Origin: an uncultured Porphyromonadaceae bacterium
GTDB lineage: Bacteria; Bacteroidota; Bacteroidia; Bacteroidales; Muribaculaceae
Length of the DNA: 10,123 bases
Direction: 5' to 3'
Assembly (NCBI GenBank): GCA_902462525.1
Contig: CABQCA010000080.1
Coordinates: 1-10,123, forward strand
A program made the translations under genes and the position numbers. Positions 1 through 6,885 of the stretch are shown one piece after another. The notes under the pieces were generated by a model that was given only the letters and a program-made list of their open reading frames with translations, made no database searches and was not told the DNA's origin. Each line of letters starts with the position of its first letter. The stretch's first letter is position 1.

Positions 1-2
1 CT

Positions 3-296
3 TGCGCCGCTACCGATCAGGAAGGCATAATCAACGAAATCGTGCTGCAGAAACGAATCGAGTTCTGGGGCGAGAACACCACCTTCTTCGACATGAAGCG
101 CCTCAACATGGGTGTTACCCGTGCCTACGAAGGCACCAACTGGCCTGAAGACTCGCGCTTCAACGTTGTCGGCCGTCCCGGCTGGATGAACTGGCCTTTC
201 GTCGACTATGAAGGCGAATTCAACGCCGGTGTCCGCGGTTACCTCAACCCCAACGTTGGCGAACGCTTCGAACCTATCCTTCCCGCCGAAGAATAA
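3..296 (+). CDS. SusD/RagB-family outer-membrane glycan-binding lipoprotein, C-terminal part only
   Basis: The reading frame is open from the window edge and ends at TAA 294-296, so only about 97 C-terminal codons are present. The segment EIVLQKRIEFWGE followed by FFDMKRLN matches the conserved tail of SusD-family proteins, where an (Q/R)RIELWGEG..FFDLKR-like motif is typical. Family knowledge: SusD proteins are surface lipoproteins that sit as a lid on a SusC TonB-dependent transporter and capture oligosaccharides or other ligands. The signal peptide and ligand-binding region lie outside the window, so the substrate cannot be inferred. The next gene starts 24 bases downstream on the same strand, which suggests one operon. 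A SusC gene is expected immediately upstream, outside this window. Confidence 0.88.
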   Translation, partial: CAATDQEGIINEIVLQKRIEFWGENTTFFDMKRLNMGVTRAYEGTNWPEDSRFNVVGRPGWMNWPFVDYEGEFNAGVRGYLNPNVGERFEPILPAEE

Positions 297-320
297 TCAC
301 TCTCAAAAAAGCAAACTCAA

Positions 321-1967
321 ATGAAAATCAAATCATTTATATACACAGCTCTCTGCGCCACCATGCTTATGGCGACAGGCTGTACGGAGAGCGAGCCGGA
401 GTACACCCCGGCACCGGCGAGCCCGAGCCTCGATGTATATTTCTCGGCTGCTAACAACCCCTCGATCCGCGCTCTCGACGGTGACACCAAGTTCTCGGTC
501 AACGTCTACCGCTCGGACAAAGAAGAAGCCAAGAGCTATGCCCTCACATGCAAGGATGCTACCGATGCTTCGCTCTTCACAGTGCCTGCCGAAGTATCTT
601 TCGCAGCAGGTGAGAATCTGACTTCGTTCGATGTTACATATGTGGCAGAGAACCTTGAAGGTGTCAAGCCCTACAATATGACTTTCGTTATAGGTGAAGG
701 CGAGAATACTCCCTATGCTCTTCAGACCGTGACCTACACCGTTACTTACTTCCCGTGGGAAGACGTTGTCGGCCCCAACGGCGAGGAATACGGCCTTTGG
801 AAAGACGATATTCTTACTGTATGGTTCGATCTGCCTGAGACTGCTCTTGAATGGGAGGTTAAGGTTCAGCGCAGCCCTGCTATCAACGGCCTCTACCGTA
901 TTGTGAATCCTTATGGAACGGCTGCTTTCCCCGGCATTCGTTTCCCGAACGGTTCTTTCGCCAGCGGAGGTACTATCGACGGCCTTGATCATTATCTCTA
1001 CTTCAACTGCGCCGACCCGACCCATATCTTCGTCTGCGACGAAGACGGTCAGGCAATAAGCAACGGCAGACCTATAATGTTCAATACCGGTGCTGATCTC
1101 GGCTACGGTACTGTTTATATCACCGGTGATTACAACTTCGAGATGGCCGACGGAAATCTCGATAAAGCGATGACTCTTGCCGGTACTCTCACCAACGGTG
1201 TCATCAAGTTCCCGGAAAAGGCTCTTCTTGTAGCGATGACTAACCATCAGAATGGCAGCTTCTATTATACCAATGGCAACGGTGCGTTCCGTATCCTCTT
1301 CCCGGGCGCTGAAGAAGAGAAGGATCCCGACGACGTTTGGGAGAACATCGGTGCGGCAACTTTCACTGATCCTTGGATCACACCGCTCTACGGTGCTGCT
1401 GAAATATGGAACGTGGAGGTAGAACAGTGGAAGAAAGATCCCAACATGTACCGCCTTGTAAATCCCTATAAGGACGGTGTGATGACCGACGGCTGGAACT
1501 ACGAGGGCGACAAGTACTTCGTGTTCGACGCCACAAACCCTGAATGTGTGAAGGTAGAAGATCAGGAAATTTTCTATGACGAAGGTGATCCTGTCAACGG
1601 TTCTATAATCGGTCTCAACCTGGGCTATGCTCTGCAGCACTATGTAGAAACACCATGGACTGACACTCAGATTATTTCAGATGGTGCCAACGACACATTT
1701 GCCAATCAGACATTCACTTTCCGTGAAGGTGATGCACTCTTTGTTTTCCCCAATTCAAGCAATACTGAACTTAAAGGTGCGTTCCAGTACTCCGACGCAG
1801 CCGGCAGCCTGGTTCTCAACAGTGAGACGGCTGCAACTGCGGCAGCAAACCGCCGGTCGTTCGTTGCCCGCAAGGCTCTGCTGACCCCCGGCAACGGTCT
1901 GCCTGAATTCCGCTACGATACCCGCGTAAAAACTTTCTATGGTCCCAAGATGAAAGTAAGCCGCTAA
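321..1967 (+). CDS. Secreted lipoprotein downstream of SusD, with internal duplication; probable surface ligand-binding protein
   Basis: The 548-residue protein begins with a lipoprotein signal peptide: MKIKS, a hydrophobic stretch, then LMATGC with the lipidated Cys at residue 21. The acidic run TESEPE after the Cys resembles the Bacteroidetes signal for export to the cell surface. Residues about 38-145 look like a beta-rich immunoglobulin- or Calx-beta-like domain. The rest carries two related modules. LYRIVNPYG (191-199) matches MYRLVNPYK (377-385), and HYLYFNCADPTHIFV (224-238) matches KYFVFDATNPECVKV (398-412). Both modules are aromatic-rich, with many Trp, Tyr and Phe, as in carbohydrate-binding modules. 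I do not recognise a named family. The position directly after susD suggests a SusE/F-like surface glycan-binding role, but this is inferred from context. No catalytic motif was seen. The gene ends 24 bases before a strong hairpin terminator. Confidence 0.85.
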   Translation: MKIKSFIYTALCATMLMATGCTESEPEYTPAPASPSLDVYFSAANNPSIRALDGDTKFSVNVYRSDKEEAKSYALTCKDATDASLFTVPAEVSFAAGENLTSFDVTYVAENLEGVKPYNMTFVIGEGENTPYALQTVTYTVTYFPWEDVVGPNGEEYGLWKDDILTVWFDLPETALEWEVKVQRSPAINGLYRIVNPYGTAAFPGIRFPNGSFASGGTIDGLDHYLYFNCADPTHIFVCDEDGQAISNGRPIMFNTGADLGYGTVYITGDYNFEMADGNLDKAMTLAGTLTNGVIKFPEKALLVAMTNHQNGSFYYTNGNGAFRILFPGAEEEKDPDDVWENIGAATFTDPWITPLYGAAEIWNVEVEQWKKDPNMYRLVNPYKDGVMTDGWNYEGDKYFVFDATNPECVKVEDQEIFYDEGDPVNGSIIGLNLGYALQHYVETPWTDTQIISDGANDTFANQTFTFREGDALFVFPNSSNTELKGAFQYSDAAGSLVLNSETAATAAANRRSFVARKALLTPGNGLPEFRYDTRVKTFYGPKMKVSR

Positions 1968-1991
1968 AAAGCGTTTACCTCCTATACTAAC

Positions 1992-2039
1992 AAGCCGGTG
2001 TGTCAAAATTATCGATTTTGACACACCGGCTTTCTTTCT
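1992..2039 (+). terminator. Rho-independent terminator of the SusD-lipoprotein operon
   Basis: Bases 1992-2009 (AAGCCGGTGTGTCAAAAT) are perfectly complementary to 2015-2032. This gives an 18-bp stem with a 5-base loop (TATCG), followed by the T-rich run TTTCTTTCT. It lies 24 bases after the stop codon of the lipoprotein gene, as expected for the end of the operon. Confidence 0.93.
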
Positions 2040-2171
2040 ATCTCCCCGATGACGGTGTGACCTTCGGCGCTGAAAACAAAAGAATGAAATTATCGGTTTA
2101 TATAACATGGAGGAATACAAGCAGACCTTAAAGATATCCCTCCAGCAAGACAACAGCTAAATATACCTGCC

Positions 2172-2579
2172 ATGACTTACAAAATCATCGAAATTGAAGG
2201 TATCGGAACCGCCTATGCCCGCCAGCTTGAAGAAGCCGGTGTCAGGACCACCGAAGACATTCTTAAAGAATGTGCCACACCTCGCGGACGTGCCGCTTTG
2301 GCCGAAAAGACTGGCATCAGCCCGAAACTTATCCTTAAATGGACCAACCATGCCGACCTTTTCCGAATCAAAGGTGTAGCAGGGCAATTCGCTGAGCTGC
2401 TCGAAGCATCGGGCGTGGACACTGTGAAGGAATTCGCTCACCGTGTTGCGGCGAATCTTCAGCCTAAGCTGGCCCGGGTAAACGAGGAAAAGGACCTCTG
2501 CAACCGTGTGCCCTCGCTGAGCGAGGTGGAAAGAATGATTGCCCAGGCAAAAGAACTGCCACCGGTAATCACCTACTGA
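2172..2579 (+). CDS. DUF4332 helix-hairpin-helix domain protein
   Basis: A 135-residue cytoplasmic protein with no signal peptide. It holds two helix-hairpin-helix-like units of similar sequence: IEGIGTAYARQLEEAGVRTT (8-27) and IKGVAGQFAELLEASGVDTV (66-85). The intervening segment contains TGISPKLILKWTNHADLFRI, and the C-terminus ends in LPPVITY. This layout matches small stand-alone DUF4332 proteins of Bacteroidetes. Helix-hairpin-helix units usually bind DNA non-specifically through the backbone, so a DNA-associated role is plausible, but no biochemical function can be read from the sequence. The ATG at 2172 starts directly at the conserved N-terminal MTYKIIEIEGIG. The gene stands alone between two putative terminators and follows the previous operon by about 130 bases. 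Confidence 0.88.
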   Translation: MTYKIIEIEGIGTAYARQLEEAGVRTTEDILKECATPRGRAALAEKTGISPKLILKWTNHADLFRIKGVAGQFAELLEASGVDTVKEFAHRVAANLQPKLARVNEEKDLCNRVPSLSEVERMIAQAKELPPVITY

Positions 2580-2585
2580 ACCTGA

Positions 2586-2674
2586 ATGGAGCGGAGGTTT
2601 ACACGCGGCGGCCCTGAAATAATGCAGCTTTCGGAGAAGGCCGGCGGTTTGAAACTGCCTCTCCATGTTTTTTT
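2586..2674 (+). terminator. Candidate terminator after the DUF4332 gene
   Basis: ATGGAG (2586-2591) can pair with CTCCAT (2661-2666), which directly precedes seven T residues (2668-2674). An inner hairpin, GGCGGT (2643-2648) with ACTGCC (2654-2659), stacks just inside. The outer stem spans about 70 bases, so the structure is less certain than a simple hairpin plus T tract. Confidence 0.4.
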
Positions 2675-2711
2675 AACATTTTGAAAGCAATAAAGTGATC
2701 GAACTGTCGTT

Positions 2712-2732
2712 TGTACTATGTAATAGTGTACA
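2712..2732. promoter_or_regulatory. Operator-like dyad upstream of the S8 protease gene
   Basis: TGTAC (2712-2716) and GTACA (2728-2732) form an inverted repeat, with inner TAT (2717-2719) and ATA (2723-2725) also symmetric. It overlaps a TTTG at 2710-2713 that could be a -33 element. The sequence 19 bases later (TAATCGGC, 2733-2740) is a poor -7 box. The dyad ends 21 bases before the start codon. It could be a regulator site or chance symmetry in AT-rich DNA. Confidence 0.25.
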
Positions 2733-2753
2733 TAATCGGCAATCGATTCGCAT

Positions 2754-5021
2754 ATGAAATATTTTTACTCCTTTTTGCTGCTTGCCGCCGCAGCCGTGCC
2801 GGCCTCGGCCCAGGGCAAGCTCGATTTGTCTGCTCAGATGCTTCTGCAGAATTATGAGCAGATAGAGGCCGGCGCAAATCCGGCGATGTTTGATCCGCGT
2901 CTTGCCGTGCCTGCGTCGCGCGGTGCCAATGCAGTTCCCGAAATCGGTGTTATAGTGACTCTCAGCCCCGGCTACACTGTGGCCGACCTCGCATCGGTGG
3001 CTGATGCGAAGGTTACGGTTGATCTCGGCGACATGGCCACGGTGTCGCTGCCTGTAACACAGCTTGAGGCTCTCGCGGCTCTGCCGGCCGTGAAAGCTGT
3101 CGCAGCCGGCACTCCCAAACAGCCCCAGATGTATTTCGCACGCTCCATCGCCCATGCCGACGGAGTACAGGCCGGCACCGACCTGCCCATGGCCTACTCG
3201 GGCAAAGGGGTGGTAGTGGGCATGATGGACGTGGGTATGGATCCCAACCATATCAACTTCACCGAGCGCGGCGATGTGAATGTGAGCCGCGTGAAAGCCG
3301 TCTATGAGTACAACGGCAGCAACGGTGTTCCTACAAAGACAGCCGTGACACCCGAAGAAATAAGCGCATATACTTCCGACAACGAATACAACAGTCATGG
3401 CACACACGTGATGGGCATTGCCGCCGGCAGTTTTAACGGTGTCGGCAACTATGGCCTCAACGGTGCCTCGTACAATAACGAGCCGATCCCATTCTACGGT
3501 CTGGCTACGTCCTCTGAAATCGTGATGACCGCCGGCGCCCTCTACGATGCCAATATCACCGCCGGCGTGCAGAATGTGATCGACTACGCTAAAAGCGTGG
3601 GCAAGCCAGCGGTGGTGAATCTGTCGCTGGGCAGTATTCTGGGGCCTCACGACGGTTCGGACGCCGTGTGCCAGACTCTTAAACGCCAGAGCAAGGACGC
3701 CATCATCTGTGTGGCATCAGGCAATGACGGAGAATATAACTGCGCCATGTCGATGTCGGGCGGCCGCTCGGCAGCCCAGCGCACCAACGGTGTTCAGTTC
3801 AACTACGACGCTTCGTGCCAGTCGCCTTACGTGGCACAGTTCTGGGGCAGCAACAACGATCCGTTCAAATTCGAGTTCGTGCTCTACAGCACGGCCACCA
3901 ATAGCGTGGTCTACGCTCTCGAAGTGCCGTCGGTGGCAAATGGTCTGGCTATCGGAGGCTCGTCGACGGGTTCTTCATACGAAAAATCCGAGGAGTTCAG
4001 CCGTGCGTTCTCTCCCACAAGCTATGCCGTGTTCTTCTCGCGCAAGGCCGACAACGACCGCTACTATGTGCAGATGCAGTTCGTGCTTAACCGTCCGGCC
4101 AATGCCGATTTCAGCCTCATGCCGGCAGTCCGCATATCGCGCAACCAGGGCCAGATGGTCACCGGTTATCTGAACACACCGACCAGTGCCGCCTCGACAG
4201 GCGAGTTTGCGACATCGAGCGACCCCGTGACCGGCTTCAGCTGGAGCAATACGACAGTTTCTTCGAACGGTTCCATCTCCGACATGGCTACAGCTGACGG
4301 CGTTATTGCCGTGGGAGCCTTCACTTCTTCGCGTTCGGTCACTGTGGTCAACGGCGGTACTCTCAGCTTCGCCGGTTCGTCGGCAAACGGCGAGATGTGC
4401 AACTTCACCTCTTACGGCTCCAATCCCGTGACCGGCGAGACCTATCCTTTCGTCTGCGCGCCGGGCGCAGCAATTGTTTCGTCGATAAACAACTACGATA
4501 AAACTACCGAATATGTTTCGGCCAACGCCGGCGGCAACAACCGCAACAACATGTGGGGGCCGATGCAGGGCACCTCGATGGCCTGCCCGTATGTTACCGG
4601 CACAGTGGCGCTCTGGCTCGAAGCTGACAACAGCCTCACTGTCGATGCTGTGAAGAATGTGATCAAAAATACCGCCATACCCTACACCGGTTCGGATTCC
4701 AATCTGAAGGTTCGCTGGGGCAACGGTAAGATCGATGTTCTCGAGGGTATGAAATATGTGCTGAGCAACAGCGGTATCGCCGATGTGACAGTCGACGGCG
4801 CCGACATGATTGTGACAAAGCGCGACGGCGGGGTGGAAGTGTTCGCTGCCGGTGCTCGCGGACTGAAAGTGGAACTCTACACCGTCAGCGGTGCCCTCGT
4901 CGCTGCCACCGATGCTCAGGGCGACACCGCCGTGTTTTCTACTGACGGTCTGGCAAAGGGCGTGTACGTGCTCCGGGCCTCCGACGGCCGACGCAGCACT
5001 GCCCGCAAGATAGCGATATGA
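2754..5021 (+). CDS. Secreted subtilisin-like serine protease (S8 family) with type IX secretion-like C-terminal tail
   Basis: A 755-residue exported protease. A Sec signal peptide (MKYFYSFLLLAAAAVPASA) is probably cut after Ala19. Residues about 62-118 look like an inhibitor-type prodomain. The catalytic domain shows Asp159 in GMMDVGMD, His215 in NSHGTHVMG, oxyanion Asn324 in ASGND and nucleophile Ser608 in GTSMACPYVTG, so all active-site residues are present. From Asn324 to Ser608 is about 284 residues, against roughly 66 in subtilisin. An insert of about 200 residues, rich in beta-like sequence, is therefore built into the catalytic domain. The last ~75 residues (VELYTVSGALV...GLAKGVYVLRA...ARKIAI) resemble the type A sorting domain of type IX secretion cargo, which suggests release to or anchoring on the surface. 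Substrate unknown. The gene is monocistronic by spacing and is followed by a repeat element. Confidence 0.93.
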   Translation: MKYFYSFLLLAAAAVPASAQGKLDLSAQMLLQNYEQIEAGANPAMFDPRLAVPASRGANAVPEIGVIVTLSPGYTVADLASVADAKVTVDLGDMATVSLPVTQLEALAALPAVKAVAAGTPKQPQMYFARSIAHADGVQAGTDLPMAYSGKGVVVGMMDVGMDPNHINFTERGDVNVSRVKAVYEYNGSNGVPTKTAVTPEEISAYTSDNEYNSHGTHVMGIAAGSFNGVGNYGLNGASYNNEPIPFYGLATSSEIVMTAGALYDANITAGVQNVIDYAKSVGKPAVVNLSLGSILGPHDGSDAVCQTLKRQSKDAIICVASGNDGEYNCAMSMSGGRSAAQRTNGVQFNYDASCQSPYVAQFWGSNNDPFKFEFVLYSTATNSVVYALEVPSVANGLAIGGSSTGSSYEKSEEFSRAFSPTSYAVFFSRKADNDRYYVQMQFVLNRPANADFSLMPAVRISRNQGQMVTGYLNTPTSAASTGEFATSSDPVTGFSWSNTTVSSNGSISDMATADGVIAVGAFTSSRSVTVVNGGTLSFAGSSANGEMCNFTSYGSNPVTGETYPFVCAPGAAIVSSINNYDKTTEYVSANAGGNNRNNMWGPMQGTSMACPYVTGTVALWLEADNSLTVDAVKNVIKNTAIPYTGSDSNLKVRWGNGKIDVLEGMKYVLSNSGIADVTVDGADMIVTKRDGGVEVFAAGARGLKVELYTVSGALVAATDAQGDTAVFSTDGLAKGVYVLRASDGRRSTARKIAI

Positions 5022-5031
5022 TATAACAATT

Positions 5032-5160
5032 AAAAAAGTGTAGAAAGTGAAGAAAGTTAAGATAATAGTTTGGAGGGGCGAGGAATGAGGCCTGTCAGCC
5101 CGTCAGCCTATCTGCCTAAAAAAACTAATATCTTAACTTTTTCAACTTTAAACTTTTTAA
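5032..5160. repeat. Composite intergenic repeat element, copy 1 (inverted AT-rich arms around octamer units)
   Basis: Between the S8 protease stop and tsaD lie two inverted arms. GTTAAGATAATAGTTT (5056-5071) and AAACTAATATCTTAAC (5122-5137) match at 15 of 16 positions, and looser AAGTT/AACTTT-rich similarity extends outward to about 5032 and 5160. The 50-base interior contains three octamers read on the minus strand as GCAGATAG, GCTGACGG and GCTGACAG (5092-5115). A second copy with the same modules lies at 7453-7599. The folded arms might also act as a weak terminator, but this is inference. Confidence 0.75.
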
Positions 5161-5176
5161 ACCTTTAGACAAAGGT

Positions 5177-6190
5177 ATGTACATACTCGGAATAGAATCG
5201 AGTTGCGATGATACAAGCGCCGCCGTCATAACCGACGGCGGCCTTTTGCTGAGCAACGTCATAGCATCACAGAAGGTTCACGAAGAATACGGCGGCGTTG
5301 TGCCCGAGCTGGCCTCACGTGCCCATCAGCAGAACATCGTGCCGGTAGTCGATGCCGCCATACGCCGCGCCGGCATTGACCGTCACGACCTCTCGGCCAT
5401 AGCTTTCACCCGCGGGCCCGGGCTTATAGGCTCGCTGCTTGTGGGCACAAGTTTTGCAAAGGGGTTGTCGCTGGGGCTGCGTGTCCCGATGGTCGATGTG
5501 AACCATCTGCACGCCCATGTGCTGGCGCACTTCATCCGTGAGAAGTCCGAAGACGCCGTACCGGAGTTCCCCTATCTGTGTCTGCTGGTTTCGGGCGGAA
5601 ACTCGCAGATTGTGCTGGTGCGCAGTCCGCGCGACATGGAAATCATAGGGCGTACTATCGACGACGCTGCCGGTGAGGCGTTCGACAAATGTGCCAAAGT
5701 GATGGGCCTGCCTTATCCGGGGGGGCCGCATATCGACCGTCTCGCCGCCGAAGGCGACCCGAAGGCCTTCCGCTTCGCCCGGCCGCATATTCCGGGTCTT
5801 GATTATAGTTTCAGCGGCCTCAAGACATCGTTTCTCTACACCCTTCGCGACAATCTTCGCACCGATCCCGATTTCGTGGAGCATCATCGCGCCGATTTGG
5901 CGGCGTCGCTGCAGGCAACAATCATCGCCATTCTCATGGATAAGCTCGAAAAGGCTGCCGACGCCACCGGAATCGCCACTGTTGCTATCGGCGGAGGCGT
6001 GTCGGCCAACAGCGGTGTGCGCGGTGCTGTCGCCGCCATGTGCGAGCGTCGCGGCATCCGCGCCTTCATTCCCGAGCGCCGTTTCACTACCGACAACGCT
6101 GCCATGGTGGCCATCGCCGGCTATTTCAAATATCAGGACCGCGATTTCTGCCCCTACAATGCCGTACCCTACGCCCGAGTCGAGGTGTGA
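5177..6190 (+). CDS. tsaD: tRNA N6-adenosine threonylcarbamoyltransferase TsaD
   Basis: This is the catalytic ASKHA-fold subunit that transfers threonylcarbamoyl from threonylcarbamoyl-AMP to A37 of ANN-decoding tRNAs (t6A), acting in the cytoplasm with TsaB and TsaE. The length of 337 residues is normal. Diagnostic motifs are present. The N-terminus is MYILGIESSCDDTSAAV. His110 and His114 in VNHLHAH, together with Asp306 in FTTDNAAM, are the expected metal ligands. The nucleotide-binding segments are LVSGGNSQ (137-144), IDDAAGEAFDK (161-171), YSFSGLKT (210-217) and IGGGVSANS (271-279). The ATG at 5177 fits the family N-terminus exactly. A small CCTTT/AAAGG hairpin (5162-5175) directly precedes it. 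No consensus promoter was found between the upstream repeat and the start. A strong terminator follows. Confidence 0.97.
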   Translation: MYILGIESSCDDTSAAVITDGGLLLSNVIASQKVHEEYGGVVPELASRAHQQNIVPVVDAAIRRAGIDRHDLSAIAFTRGPGLIGSLLVGTSFAKGLSLGLRVPMVDVNHLHAHVLAHFIREKSEDAVPEFPYLCLLVSGGNSQIVLVRSPRDMEIIGRTIDDAAGEAFDKCAKVMGLPYPGGPHIDRLAAEGDPKAFRFARPHIPGLDYSFSGLKTSFLYTLRDNLRTDPDFVEHHRADLAASLQATIIAILMDKLEKAADATGIATVAIGGGVSANSGVRGAVAAMCERRGIRAFIPERRFTTDNAAMVAIAGYFKYQDRDFCPYNAVPYARVEV

Positions 6191-6242
6191 AATCTGTTTT
6201 CACTCGGGCTGTCGGTTAAAAATTTGCTTCCTATGCCATTTT

Positions 6243-6273
6243 GCGGTCGGCCTCAAGCCGACCGCTCGTTTTT
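6243..6273 (+). terminator. Rho-independent terminator after tsaD
   Basis: GCGGTCGGC (6243-6251) pairs perfectly with GCCGACCGC (6257-6265) around the loop CTCAA. TCG and then five T residues (6269-6273) follow. It separates tsaD from the toxin-antitoxin operon. Confidence 0.88.
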
Positions 6274-6300
6274 GGGGAAGAAAAACTTTTGAGAAAATAA

Positions 6301-6332
6301 TTTGTTTTAGATGACAGAAAGATTTATCTTTG
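6301..6332 (+). promoter_or_regulatory. Bacteroidetes sigma-ABfr-type promoter of the toxin-antitoxin operon
   Basis: TTTG (6301-6304), a 20-base spacer and TATCTTTG (6325-6332) fully match the Bacteroidetes -33 TTTG and -7 TAnnTTTG boxes. The antitoxin ATG lies 19 bases after the -7 box, so the leader should be short. A palindrome TGATATCA (6342-6349) sits between the -7 box and the start, and could be part of an autoregulatory operator for the ribbon-helix-helix antitoxin. Confidence 0.88.
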
Positions 6333-6351
6333 CATTCAAAATGATATCACT

Positions 6352-6603
6352 ATGGATGTAGCCTTAGAAAAGAAAGCCCATGTGTTCCGTCTTCCGACTT
6401 ATTTGTTGGACCGTTTGAAGGAGCTCGCTCGTAATGATCGGCGCAGCCTCAATAATTTTGTAGAATGTTTGCTCCTCGATGCTGTTTATCATAAGCCTAA
6501 TGATGAAACGATAGCGTCGCTAAACGATGCAAAGGCTGGTCGTCTTGAAGGTCCGGTCGATACTTCGAGCGTTGATGCCATGCTCAAATCGATGGGTCTA
6601 TGA
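6352..6603 (+). CDS. Antitoxin of a type II toxin-antitoxin pair, ribbon-helix-helix type
   Basis: An 83-residue protein. The segment HVFRLPTYLLDRLKELARND (10-29) followed by RRSLNNFVECLLLDAV reads as a ribbon-helix-helix DNA-binding fold: a short beta strand, then two amphipathic helices. The C-terminal half (PNDETIASLNDAKAGR...VDAMLKSMGL) is polar and probably wraps the toxin. Family knowledge: such antitoxins dimerise, neutralise the toxin and repress their own promoter. The stop codon overlaps the toxin start as ATGA (6600-6603), which indicates translational coupling. By eye the DNA is more AT-rich than the flanking tsaD and Nudix genes, consistent with horizontal acquisition. The start is ATG 6352, just after the consensus promoter; an upstream ATG at 6341 is out of frame. 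Confidence 0.87.
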   Translation: MDVALEKKAHVFRLPTYLLDRLKELARNDRRSLNNFVECLLLDAVYHKPNDETIASLNDAKAGRLEGPVDTSSVDAMLKSMGL

Positions 6604-6875
6604 AAACATTTCGCTATACGCGACAATTCAAGAAGGATCTTAAAAGATTTCTTAACCAGCCATTAAAGCTTGAAGAACTGAAAACGGTTCTGGAAATGCT
6701 GCGCGAAGAGATCGCTTTGCCGTCTAAATACAGACAACATACCCTTAAAGGCGAGTATGAGGGGTGTCTTGAATGCCATATAGAAAGCGATTTCCTGCTT
6801 ATATGGTACGACGAGCAAAACGATGTTTTTGCTTTGCTTAGGCTTGGATCTCATTCCGAACTTTTCAAAAATTAG
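6600..6875 (+). CDS. YafQ-type mRNA interferase toxin (RelE/ParE superfamily)
   Basis: A 91-residue toxin. The pattern HTLKGEYEGCLECHIESDFL followed by LLIWY and LLRLGSHSELF is the YafQ-subfamily signature. The expected catalytic residues His47, His60, Asp64 and His85 are all present, equivalent to His50, His63, Asp67 and His87 of E. coli YafQ. The N-terminus, TRQFKKDLKR, is the usual basic helix. Family knowledge: these enzymes cleave mRNA in the ribosomal A site and are blocked by the antitoxin encoded upstream. The gene overlaps the antitoxin by 4 bases (ATGA). It appears intact and full length. Its stop codon lies 10 bases from the stop of the convergent Nudix gene, with no clear hairpin between them. 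Confidence 0.92.
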   Translation: MKTFRYTRQFKKDLKRFLNQPLKLEELKTVLEMLREEIALPSKYRQHTLKGEYEGCLECHIESDFLLIWYDEQNDVFALLRLGSHSELFKN

Positions 6876-6885
6876 TCGTTGGCTG

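Noticed and set aside
333..1640. A long minus-strand open frame (435 codons) opposite the lipoprotein gene
   Set aside because: It lies wholly antisense to a well-supported gene, its translation is low-complexity in character with no domain or signal, and the plus-strand frame has a clear lipobox and operon context.
2673..3650. A 325-codon minus-strand open frame opposite the S8 protease
   Set aside because: Its translation is His/Gly/Arg-rich with no recognisable motif, as is usual for a shadow of a GC-rich gene; the plus strand carries the full catalytic triad.
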